In this document: piece after piece, positions 13,432 to 21,560 of the stretch
Layout: each line of letters starts with the position of its first letter
How positions within the stretch are numbered: the first letter of the stretch is position 1
From: Clostridia bacterium
GTDB taxonomy: Bacteria; Bacillota; Clostridia; TANB77; CAG-508
Assembly (NCBI GenBank): GCA_900772235.1
Contig: CAAGQX010000011.1
Coordinates: 1 to 25,571, forward strand
DNA length: 25,571 nt
Direction of reading: 5' to 3'
The notes under the pieces: generated by a model
What the model was told of the DNA's origin: nothing
Database searches by the model: none
What the model saw: the letters and a program-made list of their open reading frames with translations, nothing else
Position numbers and translations under genes: made by a program

Positions 13432-16306
13432 TAATAAATTAAAAAGAGCTAAACTTGAAAAAATTACGCAGCAATTTATTGATAATATAAATAAATTTGA
13501 AATATTTAAGATACCTGATAAATTATATTTAGATTATTTTGAACAATTAAAAAAATTATTTAATAACCATAAATTTGATGATGATGATAGATTTTTTACT
13601 TATGGTAGATTAGATTTTTTAAAAAAAGAGTTAACTGAAAGATTGAATGATACAAAATTAGAAAAAGAAAGTCCAAATTGGAAAGATAAATGGGATAATA
13701 GATTAGGTGCTTTTTGGGATTTATATGATTATATTAGAGGCGATAGGCATTTTACTCCAGGCAATATACCAGATGGAATGAATTTTAGAGATATGCTAAT
13801 TATGAATGACCAATACTATAAAGATGGATATATTTGTAAACAAGAAAAAGATATGTTATTAGAAATGATAAATGAAATTGTTCTATTTATAGAATCTAAA
13901 CAAAAGAGAAAAAATGAAACTTCTCCTGATTTAAGAAAACTAATTTTCAAAATAGAAGACCATGATTGGGGAATGAAAACAATTTATAGTTGGAACACAA
14001 AAGTATGGTATATATATGATGATTTATCAGTTGAGTTTAAAATTAGAAATGGAGAAGATAAAGTAAAATCGTATTCTCATAATATAAGTTCATTTGATTT
14101 GCAACAAATATTTAAAAATATTGAACTTGCAAAATTGAATAATCATGTTGTTGAAGCTTTTGATGGTGAGGCATGGAAATTCACACAATACAAAGATAAT
14201 GTCATAGTATGGGAAAGAAAATTAGGATATATATATGGTATAGAACCATTAGAAAATATATGTGATATATTATTTAATTTAGTAAAACAAGATTCTGATA
14301 TATTTACTGATAATGAAATGGAGGAGAATGATATGGGATTATTTAGTAAAAAAGATAAGTATAATGTTGATGTCGAAAAAAATAGACCTCAAATTGTATA
14401 TGGGATACCAGATGCTTTGAGAAAACAATGGGAGGAAGAAGAAAAGAAAAAGGAAGATAATAAGTATAATATAGATCCATCTGATAATGTTCCCCAAAAG
14501 GTTTATGGTGTTCCTAATTATGATTTTTCACAAGATAAAAATGAAAATAAGGAAAAGTATGATATAAATCCAGAAGATAATGTTCCAAGAGAAGTATATG
14601 GTATTCCGTCACCAATACAAAAAGAATTGGATAAAGCAAAAGATAAATATGAAGTTAAGCCAGAAAAAAATAATCCACAAAGAGTATATGGTGTTATGAA
14701 TCCAGAAAAATTTGAATTAGATTTGAACAAGAAAAACAAAGAGAGTATAAGCGTTATTATTGATGATTATTGTCTTTCATTGACAAAATGGGATAATACT
14801 TGTGATTTATTATTTATGAATAAATCTAAAGTATCATTTATAAAAGATTCAATTGTTTCAATATCATTAGAAAAATATGATAAATTTGTTAGTAAAATTA
14901 ATGCTATTGTATCTGATTGGGAAAATGAATATATAGGAGAAAAAAACATTAAATGGCAAATTAAATTTAATACAAAAGAACTAAATAAAATAATTGTAGG
15001 AAATGGTGAATATCCTTTAAATTGGAATAAGTTTATTGAGTTAATTTCTGAATATGAGATATTATTCAAAAAAACAATTATTTATAATAGTAAAGAGTCA
15101 AAACTAAATCTAAATGCCTCTTTTGATGAAATAGTCAAAGAAAAAGTAAATGATCCATTTTGGGAAAAATTAATATCAGACTATTTGAAACAAGAAATAG
15201 ATAAGAATGAAACTGTTTTAAAAATAATATTTAAGGATTTATCAAAATATGATGACATATTTAATGAATTTACAAAGTATGTTGTACAAAAAAACTATGA
15301 TATACCAAATGCTATAAACGTTGAAGGATATACTGCCAAAAAGATTGCTGAATTAAATCCTAATTTTAAACCTACTGGAGTATATACATTCTTAAAATAT
15401 TTAAGAGAACAACCTGAAGAAGCAAAAAAAACAATAGCAAAAGGATTTCCAAATAAAGATTCGATACAAAATCATGAAAAAAAATTGAAATCAATATCTG
15501 CTATTGAAAAAATCGGAATTCCTACAAAACAATTCGAAAATACAATATTATTTGTTTCAGAAGATGGTTTGATTTCTGCTGTTGGTAATCAAAGAGAATC
15601 TATAACTAGTGAAAAGTTTGATAAGATTTGTGATGTCGTTTATCAAAGCCAAAGTAAGCTTAGGGAAATAGCAAAACAACAAACACAAGAATTTTTGAGT
15701 TCACATGTTATGTATGATGATACTGTAAGAAAATTTATAGTTAAATTAGAAGCAGAAGAATTTAATTTGAGTTATCATACTGGTACAGAATCAGATCAAT
15801 ATATTTTAAATCTAATAAATGAGATTATAGGAATTATAAAAGATAATTCTAATAATGAAAAAGACATTAATGGAAAAAAATCACAAGAAGTAGTCACTAG
15901 GGAAGATTGGGCAAAGCCAATGCCAGAACAAAATATTGTGTTTAAAATGGATAGAGTGCTAACTGAAAGTGAAATTGATATATTGAAAAGAGGTCATAAA
16001 CCAGAAGTAATGGAAGATAAATGGTATTGGTATGTTGAAAATAATATCTTAAATATTCACCGTAGTTGGACTGGAAATTGTTTATTCAAAGTAGAATTAA
16101 ATACTAGTGGTAAGTTAAAAGTAATAGCTAACCGTGATCCAGAACAGTATAAAGAAACGAGCGTTGAAAAAGATAAAGAAAATATAAATAGATTATTAGA
16201 TTATTGGACTAAAGAAGATTATGATTATTATGAGCAGTTTATAAGTGAAACTTATAATAATTTAGTTAATAGTGGTTTAATAAAAGATGAAAATATTGAC
16301 AGTTAG
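13421..16306 (+). CDS. Large multidomain protein with four VYG(I/V)P-type repeats
   Basis: The 961-residue protein is not a named family. Residues about 1-300 form an alpha/beta region that includes a Trp/Tyr-rich part (VWYIYDDLSVEF, then EAFDGEAWKF and GYIYGIEPLE). Four repeats follow at about 313-425, each KYxxxPxxNxPxxVYGxP, spaced 30-35 residues. Then comes another alpha/beta region (about 440-560), GYTAKKIAELNP...TGVYTFLKYLR, and a C-terminal domain with DKWYWYVEN and HRSWTG (His880). The best start is GTG 13421, nine bases after GGAG; the frame is open from TTG 13406. It overlaps the radical SAM gene, so the two are coupled. A strong internal start at 14333 could give a shorter form. 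Confidence 0.75.
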   Translation: MIYNNKLKRAKLEKITQQFIDNINKFEIFKIPDKLYLDYFEQLKKLFNNHKFDDDDRFFTYGRLDFLKKELTERLNDTKLEKESPNWKDKWDNRLGAFWDLYDYIRGDRHFTPGNIPDGMNFRDMLIMNDQYYKDGYICKQEKDMLLEMINEIVLFIESKQKRKNETSPDLRKLIFKIEDHDWGMKTIYSWNTKVWYIYDDLSVEFKIRNGEDKVKSYSHNISSFDLQQIFKNIELAKLNNHVVEAFDGEAWKFTQYKDNVIVWERKLGYIYGIEPLENICDILFNLVKQDSDIFTDNEMEENDMGLFSKKDKYNVDVEKNRPQIVYGIPDALRKQWEEEEKKKEDNKYNIDPSDNVPQKVYGVPNYDFSQDKNENKEKYDINPEDNVPREVYGIPSPIQKELDKAKDKYEVKPEKNNPQRVYGVMNPEKFELDLNKKNKESISVIIDDYCLSLTKWDNTCDLLFMNKSKVSFIKDSIVSISLEKYDKFVSKINAIVSDWENEYIGEKNIKWQIKFNTKELNKIIVGNGEYPLNWNKFIELISEYEILFKKTIIYNSKESKLNLNASFDEIVKEKVNDPFWEKLISDYLKQEIDKNETVLKIIFKDLSKYDDIFNEFTKYVVQKNYDIPNAINVEGYTAKKIAELNPNFKPTGVYTFLKYLREQPEEAKKTIAKGFPNKDSIQNHEKKLKSISAIEKIGIPTKQFENTILFVSEDGLISAVGNQRESITSEKFDKICDVVYQSQSKLREIAKQQTQEFLSSHVMYDDTVRKFIVKLEAEEFNLSYHTGTESDQYILNLINEIIGIIKDNSNNEKDINGKKSQEVVTREDWAKPMPEQNIVFKMDRVLTESEIDILKRGHKPEVMEDKWYWYVENNILNIHRSWTGNCLFKVELNTSGKLKVIANRDPEQYKETSVEKDKENINRLLDYWTKEDYDYYEQFISETYNNLVNSGLIKDENIDS
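14321..14335 (+). promoter_or_regulatory. Internal in-frame ribosome site and ATG
   Basis: GAGGAG precedes an in-frame ATG (14333-14335) by six bases inside the large repeat-protein gene. Translation from here would give a product of about 657 residues beginning MGLFSKKDKY, just ahead of the first repeat. GAG codons are otherwise uncommon here (GAA dominates), which makes the pair of GAG codons stand out. Confidence 0.5.
14357..14700 (+). repeat. Four coding repeats, KYxxxPxxNxPxxVYGxP
   Basis: Units begin at 14357, 14462, 14555 and 14645, that is, residues 313, 348, 379 and 409 of the protein. Lys-Tyr, Asn, Pro, Val-Tyr-Gly and (in three units) a final Pro are kept, while the linkers between units vary in length and sequence, so selection appears to act on the peptide rather than the DNA. 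Confidence 0.85.
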
Positions 16307-16351
16307 AATAGAAAAACAAAAATGTTTATTTTCTAATTAAGGATAGATGTT

Positions 16352-17275
16352 ATGGATAATAGTATAATAAATATAGGTTTAATAAAAAAAATAAATTCTT
16401 TCTTAAAAAGAACAAATAGTCTAAGATATTTAGATCCAAACATATTTGAAAATATAGATGAAAGTAAAGAAGTAAATGATATGCCTTTTACTGATTATTA
16501 TTTAGAATATATAAATAGTTTACCAAGATTAGATTTTGAAAATGTAGTTAAAATTTCAAGAGAAATATATCAATTATATGGAAAAGAAAAAGATTTTGAT
16601 AATATACTAGAAAAATTAGTAAGTAGTTATAGTATAAGTGAAGGATCATTAAATAAAGATGATGATAACTGTATAACAAAGGCATCCGAAAGTAGAGTGT
16701 TATTATCTGGAACTTGTTATGATGTGGTGTTGCTATGTCATGAGATAGGACATAAATTAAGATTTGATAATTCTAAAAGCACTTCTGATATAATGGATAG
16801 TTTTCTCTTTGAAACTCCATCAATTATACTTGAATTGAGCGCAAATGATTATTTGAGAGATAATTATGGCGTTGATATTAAAGCAGATGAACTAAGAAAA
16901 GCACATATTTTAAGCACTAAAAGAGAAAATGGTGTGGAAAATAATATATTTCAAATTATAATAAGTTTATTAAAAGAAAGAAAATTAAATGCTATAAACT
17001 TATATAAGGAATTTAATAGAGATATGAATATTGTTGAATATCTTAATAAACAAGGTTCTTCTATTGAGGATTGTATTGATGAAGGAATATCTGCCTACTC
17101 ATACGATATAGGTTATATACTAGGTACTTATATAAATAATAGTGATAATAGAATAGAATTTTTAAATATGCTATTAAAATATAAGGACAAAGGAATTAAT
17201 ATGCCATTCACTATTGAAGAAGGAGTTATTAAGACAACATTAGAAAGTCAGAGCATACGAAGCACTAAAAAATAA
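16352..17275 (+). CDS. M3-like zinc metallopeptidase
   Basis: The 307-residue protein has VVLLCHEIGHKLRF (His130, Glu131, His134) followed by SFLFETPSIILEL with Glu154, the H-E-x-G-H ... E-x-P-S pattern of the M3 (oligoendopeptidase F/thimet) peptidases. It is much shorter than the roughly 600-residue M3 enzymes, so it holds mainly the catalytic half and may have a narrow substrate range. No signal peptide is seen. The ATG follows AAGGATAG. It lies 45 bases after the repeat-protein gene and ends the unit, with a terminator downstream. All visible zinc-site residues are intact. Confidence 0.78.
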   Translation: MDNSIINIGLIKKINSFLKRTNSLRYLDPNIFENIDESKEVNDMPFTDYYLEYINSLPRLDFENVVKISREIYQLYGKEKDFDNILEKLVSSYSISEGSLNKDDDNCITKASESRVLLSGTCYDVVLLCHEIGHKLRFDNSKSTSDIMDSFLFETPSIILELSANDYLRDNYGVDIKADELRKAHILSTKRENGVENNIFQIIISLLKERKLNAINLYKEFNRDMNIVEYLNKQGSSIEDCIDEGISAYSYDIGYILGTYINNSDNRIEFLNMLLKYKDKGINMPFTIEEGVIKTTLESQSIRSTKK

Positions 17276-17295
17276 TACATTTAGTTTTTATCAAG

Positions 17296-17324
17296 AAACA
17301 TCTAAAGATTTAGATGTTTTTTGT
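17296..17324 (+). terminator. Intrinsic terminator of unit C
   Basis: AAACATCTAAA (17296-17306) pairs with TTTAGATGTTT (17309-17319), and the 3' arm runs into TTTTTTG. It lies about 20 bases after the M3-like gene and separates units C and D. Confidence 0.82.
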
Positions 17325-17362
17325 ATCTCTTAAACTTGACTAATCAAAAGATATTTTTCAAG

Positions 17363-17436
17363 AACTGACATTTCTATAAAAAACAAGTGCAATGTGTCAA
17401 ATACGAGTGTAAAATAAAAGAATTTATGTTATAATT
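17363..17436 (+). promoter_or_regulatory. Shared promoter/operator element, copy D (TPR/DUF4272 operon)
   Basis: The region holds AACTGACATTTCTAT (17363-17377; its reverse complement matches copy A) and TGTCAAATACGAGTGTAAAA (17395-17414), then exactly 15 bases to TATAAT (17430-17435), continuing as TATAATTATA. Sequence and spacing match copy C. No TTGACA-type -35 is seen. Confidence 0.7.
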
Positions 17437-17461
17437 ATAGATGATAGGAGTAGATATTGAT

Positions 17462-20400
17462 ATGAATGAATACGAAAAAATTATTAATGAAATTAATTCT
17501 GGCTTAACTGGTGATACGCAACATGATTATAGTTATTTATTAGAGCAAACTGAAAAGTATAAACAACATCCAATGAGTCATGAGATATTAAAAGAAATTG
17601 GACGAAAAATATATGAAGTTTTACCAAGTGAAGGTAAGAAAGAATTGTCTAAAGCAATTGATTTAGATTTAAAATCATTAAATAAAAAAATAGATGAAGC
17701 AAACAATTATATTTTACAACATAATTATGAACCTGCAAAAAAAATATTAAACGAATATTTAGATGCTGCTTTAAATGCTTATAAAGAAGATCAGATAACT
17801 AGATATTTTACTTTTAAAGATGTTATAGAATTTTATTGTTCTAAAGAAAAACTAAACATACAGAAAAAATTAGTATGGATTGATTTAAGAACTGATGATG
17901 CCTATAAATTACTTGCCTATATTGCTTCTGAAGAAAAGAATTTTTCTCAAGCAATTGATTATTTAGAAAAGGGATTATATTTTAATCCAATGAATTTAGG
18001 ACTACGTTTTGAATATGCAGAATCATACAAGATGCAACATAATATGGAAAAAATGTATGAGTCAACAAAAAATATTTATGACTACATATATGATCCTATT
18101 ATGTTGGCAAGATATTATAGATTATTAGGATATTATTTTGTTGAAAAAGAAAATTATGATGTCGCTTATTCTTTATATGCAATCAGTATATATTATGAAA
18201 ATAATGAAATGGCTCATCATGAAATAAACTATATAAAACAAAAAACAGGAAATCCTGATTTTGAAAAGACAACAGCAGAAATTTTAAATTTATTGAAACA
18301 ACAAAATATACCTATCACTATTAGTGAAAGTAATTTAAATCAACTAAAGAACTTATCAGTTGAGAAACAAGTTATTGAAAAACAACCTGCCTTAATAAAG
18401 TATTTAAATAATGTTATTGATATTTTTACAACGCCAATAAATGATTCTACTGAGATTAAAGGATTAAAAATAACAACACCTAAAATAACAACTGAAGAAA
18501 TTTTTGATGAAAACAAATTAATACTAGATGAAGCAGATAAAAACAGAATCAAAAAAAATATCGAAATTTTAAAACAAAAGGATATACCATTTATAGAACA
18601 CATGAAAGCCATTCCTTTTAATTCGTGTACTAGTTTACGTTCAAAAGAAGAAATAATAAGTAGAATGTTAGCAGATTATGCAATTGCTACATGTGCCTTA
18701 TATTCTTTAGAAGGAAAAGCAAATATTGTACATTCTGTTTTAAATCAAATGGATGAAAAATTAAATATGAAGTCTGCTTTAGCACCTGAAGATACAAATT
18801 TTTTAAATGCAATAGCAGAACAAAAAGTTTCAAAGCAGGGATTACAAGATGCAACTTGGGCTTTTGAAGAATGTACTATGCTAATGTGGGCGTTAGGTTT
18901 AATTGATAAACCTAATTCTGATAAAGAGTGCAATGTTGAACAATTGGATAAATTCTTCTTTAATATTAAAAATTATGATGAATTATTATCACAATGTACT
19001 TTAAAGTCAAAAGAAGAAATCCTAGAACAAGCAGATTTATTATTTAGATATCATTGGGCTTGTCGTGAAACAAGAATGAAAGGTAAACAACTACCACAAT
19101 TAAATGAAATGATTGTTCAAGAACAACGTCGTGCTTTAGAATGGGCATTAAATTGGAAAATTGAAAATTTGATGAAAGAAAAAATAAATATTAAATATGA
19201 AAGAGATAATTTTAATTTTAACTTTAATGCATCAACTGAATTACACATATCTAATATTACCAATCCAAAAGACTATAATTTGTTATTAACATTATCTGAT
19301 AGTAAAGAACAATTAGTGATTTCAATGTCGGATGTTGGACCTGAATCTGGTTATCCACTTGATGCTTATTTTGAAGAGGATATAAGAAAACGAAAAACAG
19401 AAGGTTGGAATATAGTTGGCACATATTCTTTATCATCACAAAATATAAAAGGTGGATTTAAACAATTGATTATGAATAGAGAAATGCCACCAGTTAAAGA
19501 TGCAAAATTAGGATTAAGTGTTTACTATTTTGTTTTAAATGGACATATAGTAGTTTTAAAAACAGTGTTAGAAGATACATTGGATTACTCAGATAATAAT
19601 AATATCCAAAATTCTAAACACAATATCCTAGCTATGGACATGTTATTTTCAATAAAAGAAAGTGAATCTTCAACAATTACTGATGCGGCTATAAAAATGG
19701 CTACAATGATGAATTTCGGATTACATGCACGACAATTAGATATACCTCTATTAAAGAATTTTAAAATAGAGGAAGTAAATGAACCACAAATTGTTTTTTC
19801 AGCTACTGATGGTATGTATATAGAACAATTGGTATCAGACGGATCTATGAAACCAAATGAAACTTTTGAACAAAGAATAAATTTAGTTGTTAAAAATACA
19901 ACAGAATTTATGAGTAAGTATTCTCCAGCTAATAACCCTGCTAATAGTGAAAATAAGTTGTTCTATTACAAGGATTATTCAAATGGTGTGTTCAATTATA
20001 AAATATATGTACTTGATGGAATAATAGAAGTAAATAATACTACTAAGGTAATAAGACAATTTAATGCTTATTTCGTAGAACCAAAGTTTAATGATTTTTA
20101 TCAGTTAACAATATCAGCACCTGCATTATCAATGCCAACTGAAGTATTAAAATTGGGTGTTGTTGATTTGGATACAGACGAAATAACTCAATGTCTTAAT
20201 GATTTATTAACATTGGCAATGGATAATTTAAAATATAAAAATGAACAGTCAAGTGGTAATAATGAAACACCAAATCAAATAGAAGAAACAGAAACAATCC
20301 AAGAGGAGGAAAAAGATATGGATTATGGATATATTAACGAAGACGAACCTTCAGTAAAAAATAACGAATATGATTATTCTACTATTATTGCAACGCCTGA

Positions 20401-20857
20401 AGCTATTACTTATTTAGTGCAATACTGTGATAGTGCGTATAAAAAATTTGTTGCATTAATAGATGAAGATGAAAAAAGAAATGAACAATTTAAACAGGAA
20501 TTTAAAAATTATAATTATAAAAAAACTTATGGTGAAAGATTTGAAGTTTACATAAGAGGAAAAAATTATAATACTATAACTTGTAAAGATTTAGCTTCTT
20601 TTCAAAGTGCAGTTAATGATGGAAATCTTACTAATGTTAGCAGTTTAGAAATAAAAATGGACTTAGATTTTAAGCGTGGAACAGGAAATGATTTAACCGA
20701 TCATGAAAATTCTTTTACTATTACTTTTAAACCATACGAAATAACATTTACTAGAAAATCTAGTCATAATGAATCAAAGATGAATCAGATTGAAAATGAC
20801 ATAAAAGAGATTTTAAACAAATTCCAAACTGTTAATACAATTTTTTGTACAAAATAG
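17462..20857 (+). CDS. TPR-containing protein with a DUF4272-like domain
   Basis: The 1131-residue protein begins with a helical part with TPR-like repeats (about 140-270; AYKLLAYIASEEKNFSQAID and YLEKGLYFNPMNLGLRFEYA are typical). A DUF4272-like region spans about 390-565: LRSKEEIISRMLADYAIATC, TWAFEECTMLMWALGLID, KEEILEQADLLFRYHWACRE and RRALEWALNW. Two beta-rich regions follow (about 580-740 and 770-930), then a separate C-terminal domain (953-1131). DUF4272 has no known activity. ATG 17462 is chosen after AGGAG; an in-frame ATG at 17441 lies right after the -10 box. It heads unit D. A strong internal start at 20318 precedes the C-terminal domain. Confidence 0.78.
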   Translation: MNEYEKIINEINSGLTGDTQHDYSYLLEQTEKYKQHPMSHEILKEIGRKIYEVLPSEGKKELSKAIDLDLKSLNKKIDEANNYILQHNYEPAKKILNEYLDAALNAYKEDQITRYFTFKDVIEFYCSKEKLNIQKKLVWIDLRTDDAYKLLAYIASEEKNFSQAIDYLEKGLYFNPMNLGLRFEYAESYKMQHNMEKMYESTKNIYDYIYDPIMLARYYRLLGYYFVEKENYDVAYSLYAISIYYENNEMAHHEINYIKQKTGNPDFEKTTAEILNLLKQQNIPITISESNLNQLKNLSVEKQVIEKQPALIKYLNNVIDIFTTPINDSTEIKGLKITTPKITTEEIFDENKLILDEADKNRIKKNIEILKQKDIPFIEHMKAIPFNSCTSLRSKEEIISRMLADYAIATCALYSLEGKANIVHSVLNQMDEKLNMKSALAPEDTNFLNAIAEQKVSKQGLQDATWAFEECTMLMWALGLIDKPNSDKECNVEQLDKFFFNIKNYDELLSQCTLKSKEEILEQADLLFRYHWACRETRMKGKQLPQLNEMIVQEQRRALEWALNWKIENLMKEKINIKYERDNFNFNFNASTELHISNITNPKDYNLLLTLSDSKEQLVISMSDVGPESGYPLDAYFEEDIRKRKTEGWNIVGTYSLSSQNIKGGFKQLIMNREMPPVKDAKLGLSVYYFVLNGHIVVLKTVLEDTLDYSDNNNIQNSKHNILAMDMLFSIKESESSTITDAAIKMATMMNFGLHARQLDIPLLKNFKIEEVNEPQIVFSATDGMYIEQLVSDGSMKPNETFEQRINLVVKNTTEFMSKYSPANNPANSENKLFYYKDYSNGVFNYKIYVLDGIIEVNNTTKVIRQFNAYFVEPKFNDFYQLTISAPALSMPTEVLKLGVVDLDTDEITQCLNDLLTLAMDNLKYKNEQSSGNNETPNQIEETETIQEEEKDMDYGYINEDEPSVKNNEYDYSTIIATPEAITYLVQYCDSAYKKFVALIDEDEKRNEQFKQEFKNYNYKKTYGERFEVYIRGKNYNTITCKDLASFQSAVNDGNLTNVSSLEIKMDLDFKRGTGNDLTDHENSFTITFKPYEITFTRKSSHNESKMNQIENDIKEILNKFQTVNTIFCTK
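20302..20320 (+). promoter_or_regulatory. Internal in-frame ribosome site and ATG
   Basis: AGAGGAGG is followed after eight bases by an in-frame ATG (20318-20320) in the TPR/DUF4272-like gene. The product would be about 179 residues starting MDYGYINEDE, that is, the C-terminal domain alone after an acidic linker. Confidence 0.5.
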
Positions 20858-20864
20858 GTAAAAA

Positions 20865-21560
20865 ATGTTTAATTTGATAAGTAAGTTATTTAGTAGAGAG
20901 GAACAACAACCAGATATATTTTCTGCAAAATATGAAGAATATTTATTAAAAAAATATGGTAAAAGTGATGAATTTAATGGAAATGTTTCTTTGTTAATTA
21001 TTTCTGATACTCATGGTACTTTAGATGAAGAATCGTTTATAAACTATTTAAAAGATAAAAATTATGACGTATGTATTATGTTGGGTGACCATTATAATCG
21101 TGATATAGAAATCATAGTTAGAAATATAGATAAATCAAAGTTATATGGTATTAAAGGCAATCATGATTATGATTATTTGAAAGATTATGATATTCCTAAT
21201 ATTAATGGACAAATAATAAATATAAATGGTATTAAAATCTTGGGGATGGAAGGAAGTTTTAAATACAAGCCAGTTGACTTTCCTTCCTTTACTCAGGAAG
21301 GAAGTATTGCCTTTTTAGAAAATAAAGAAAAAGTTGATATATTAGTCACCCATGATAAAAAATTTGATCCTGAAAAGTTGAGAGATCCAGCTCATCAGGG
21401 ATTGATTGGCATTACAAATTATATATACAAAAATAGAGTACCTATTCATATACATGGTCATATTCATGAACCTTACAAAAAGCAATGGATTAATGGTACA
21501 ACAGAATATAGTGTATTTGGATATGAAATAATTAAAATTGGAGGAAATAAAGATGTATAA
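20865..21560 (+). CDS. Calcineurin-like metallophosphoesterase (YfcE-like)
   Basis: The 231-residue protein carries the full set of metal-binding motifs of the family: SDTHG with Asp48 and His50, GDHY with Asp75, GNHD with Asn99 and His100, THD with His163, and HGHIH with His199 and His201. These bind two metal ions and cut phosphate mono- or diesters. The compact size and the single-domain layout match YfcE/MJ0936-type phosphodiesterases; the substrate is unknown. In this cluster a product of NAD or ADP-ribose chemistry would be a plausible target (inference). It starts seven bases after the upstream stop and overlaps the next gene by a few bases. Confidence 0.9.
   Translation: MFNLISKLFSREEQQPDIFSAKYEEYLLKKYGKSDEFNGNVSLLIISDTHGTLDEESFINYLKDKNYDVCIMLGDHYNRDIEIIVRNIDKSKLYGIKGNHDYDYLKDYDIPNINGQIININGIKILGMEGSFKYKPVDFPSFTQEGSIAFLENKEKVDILVTHDKKFDPEKLRDPAHQGLIGITNYIYKNRVPIHIHGHIHEPYKKQWINGTTEYSVFGYEIIKIGGNKDV

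Noticed and set aside
14357..14700. CRISPR-like or DNA-level tandem repeat
   Set aside because: The repeated units are similar as protein but not identical as DNA, and the linkers vary in length; they lie in an intact reading frame.
14767..15069. Minus-strand frame of about 100 codons in the repeat-protein gene
   Set aside because: It is antisense to an unbroken 961-codon gene and its Ser/Phe/Ile/Leu-rich translation is typical of reversed AT-rich coding DNA.
16307..16351. Terminator between the repeat-protein and M3-like genes
   Set aside because: TAGAAAA and TTTTCTA could pair, but the stem is only A/T-rich with a long loop and no T run follows; read-through is more likely.
18340..18612. 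Minus-strand frame of about 90 codons in the TPR/DUF4272-like gene
   Set aside because: It shows the same shadow pattern (Phe, Ile and Ser rich) with no ribosome site.
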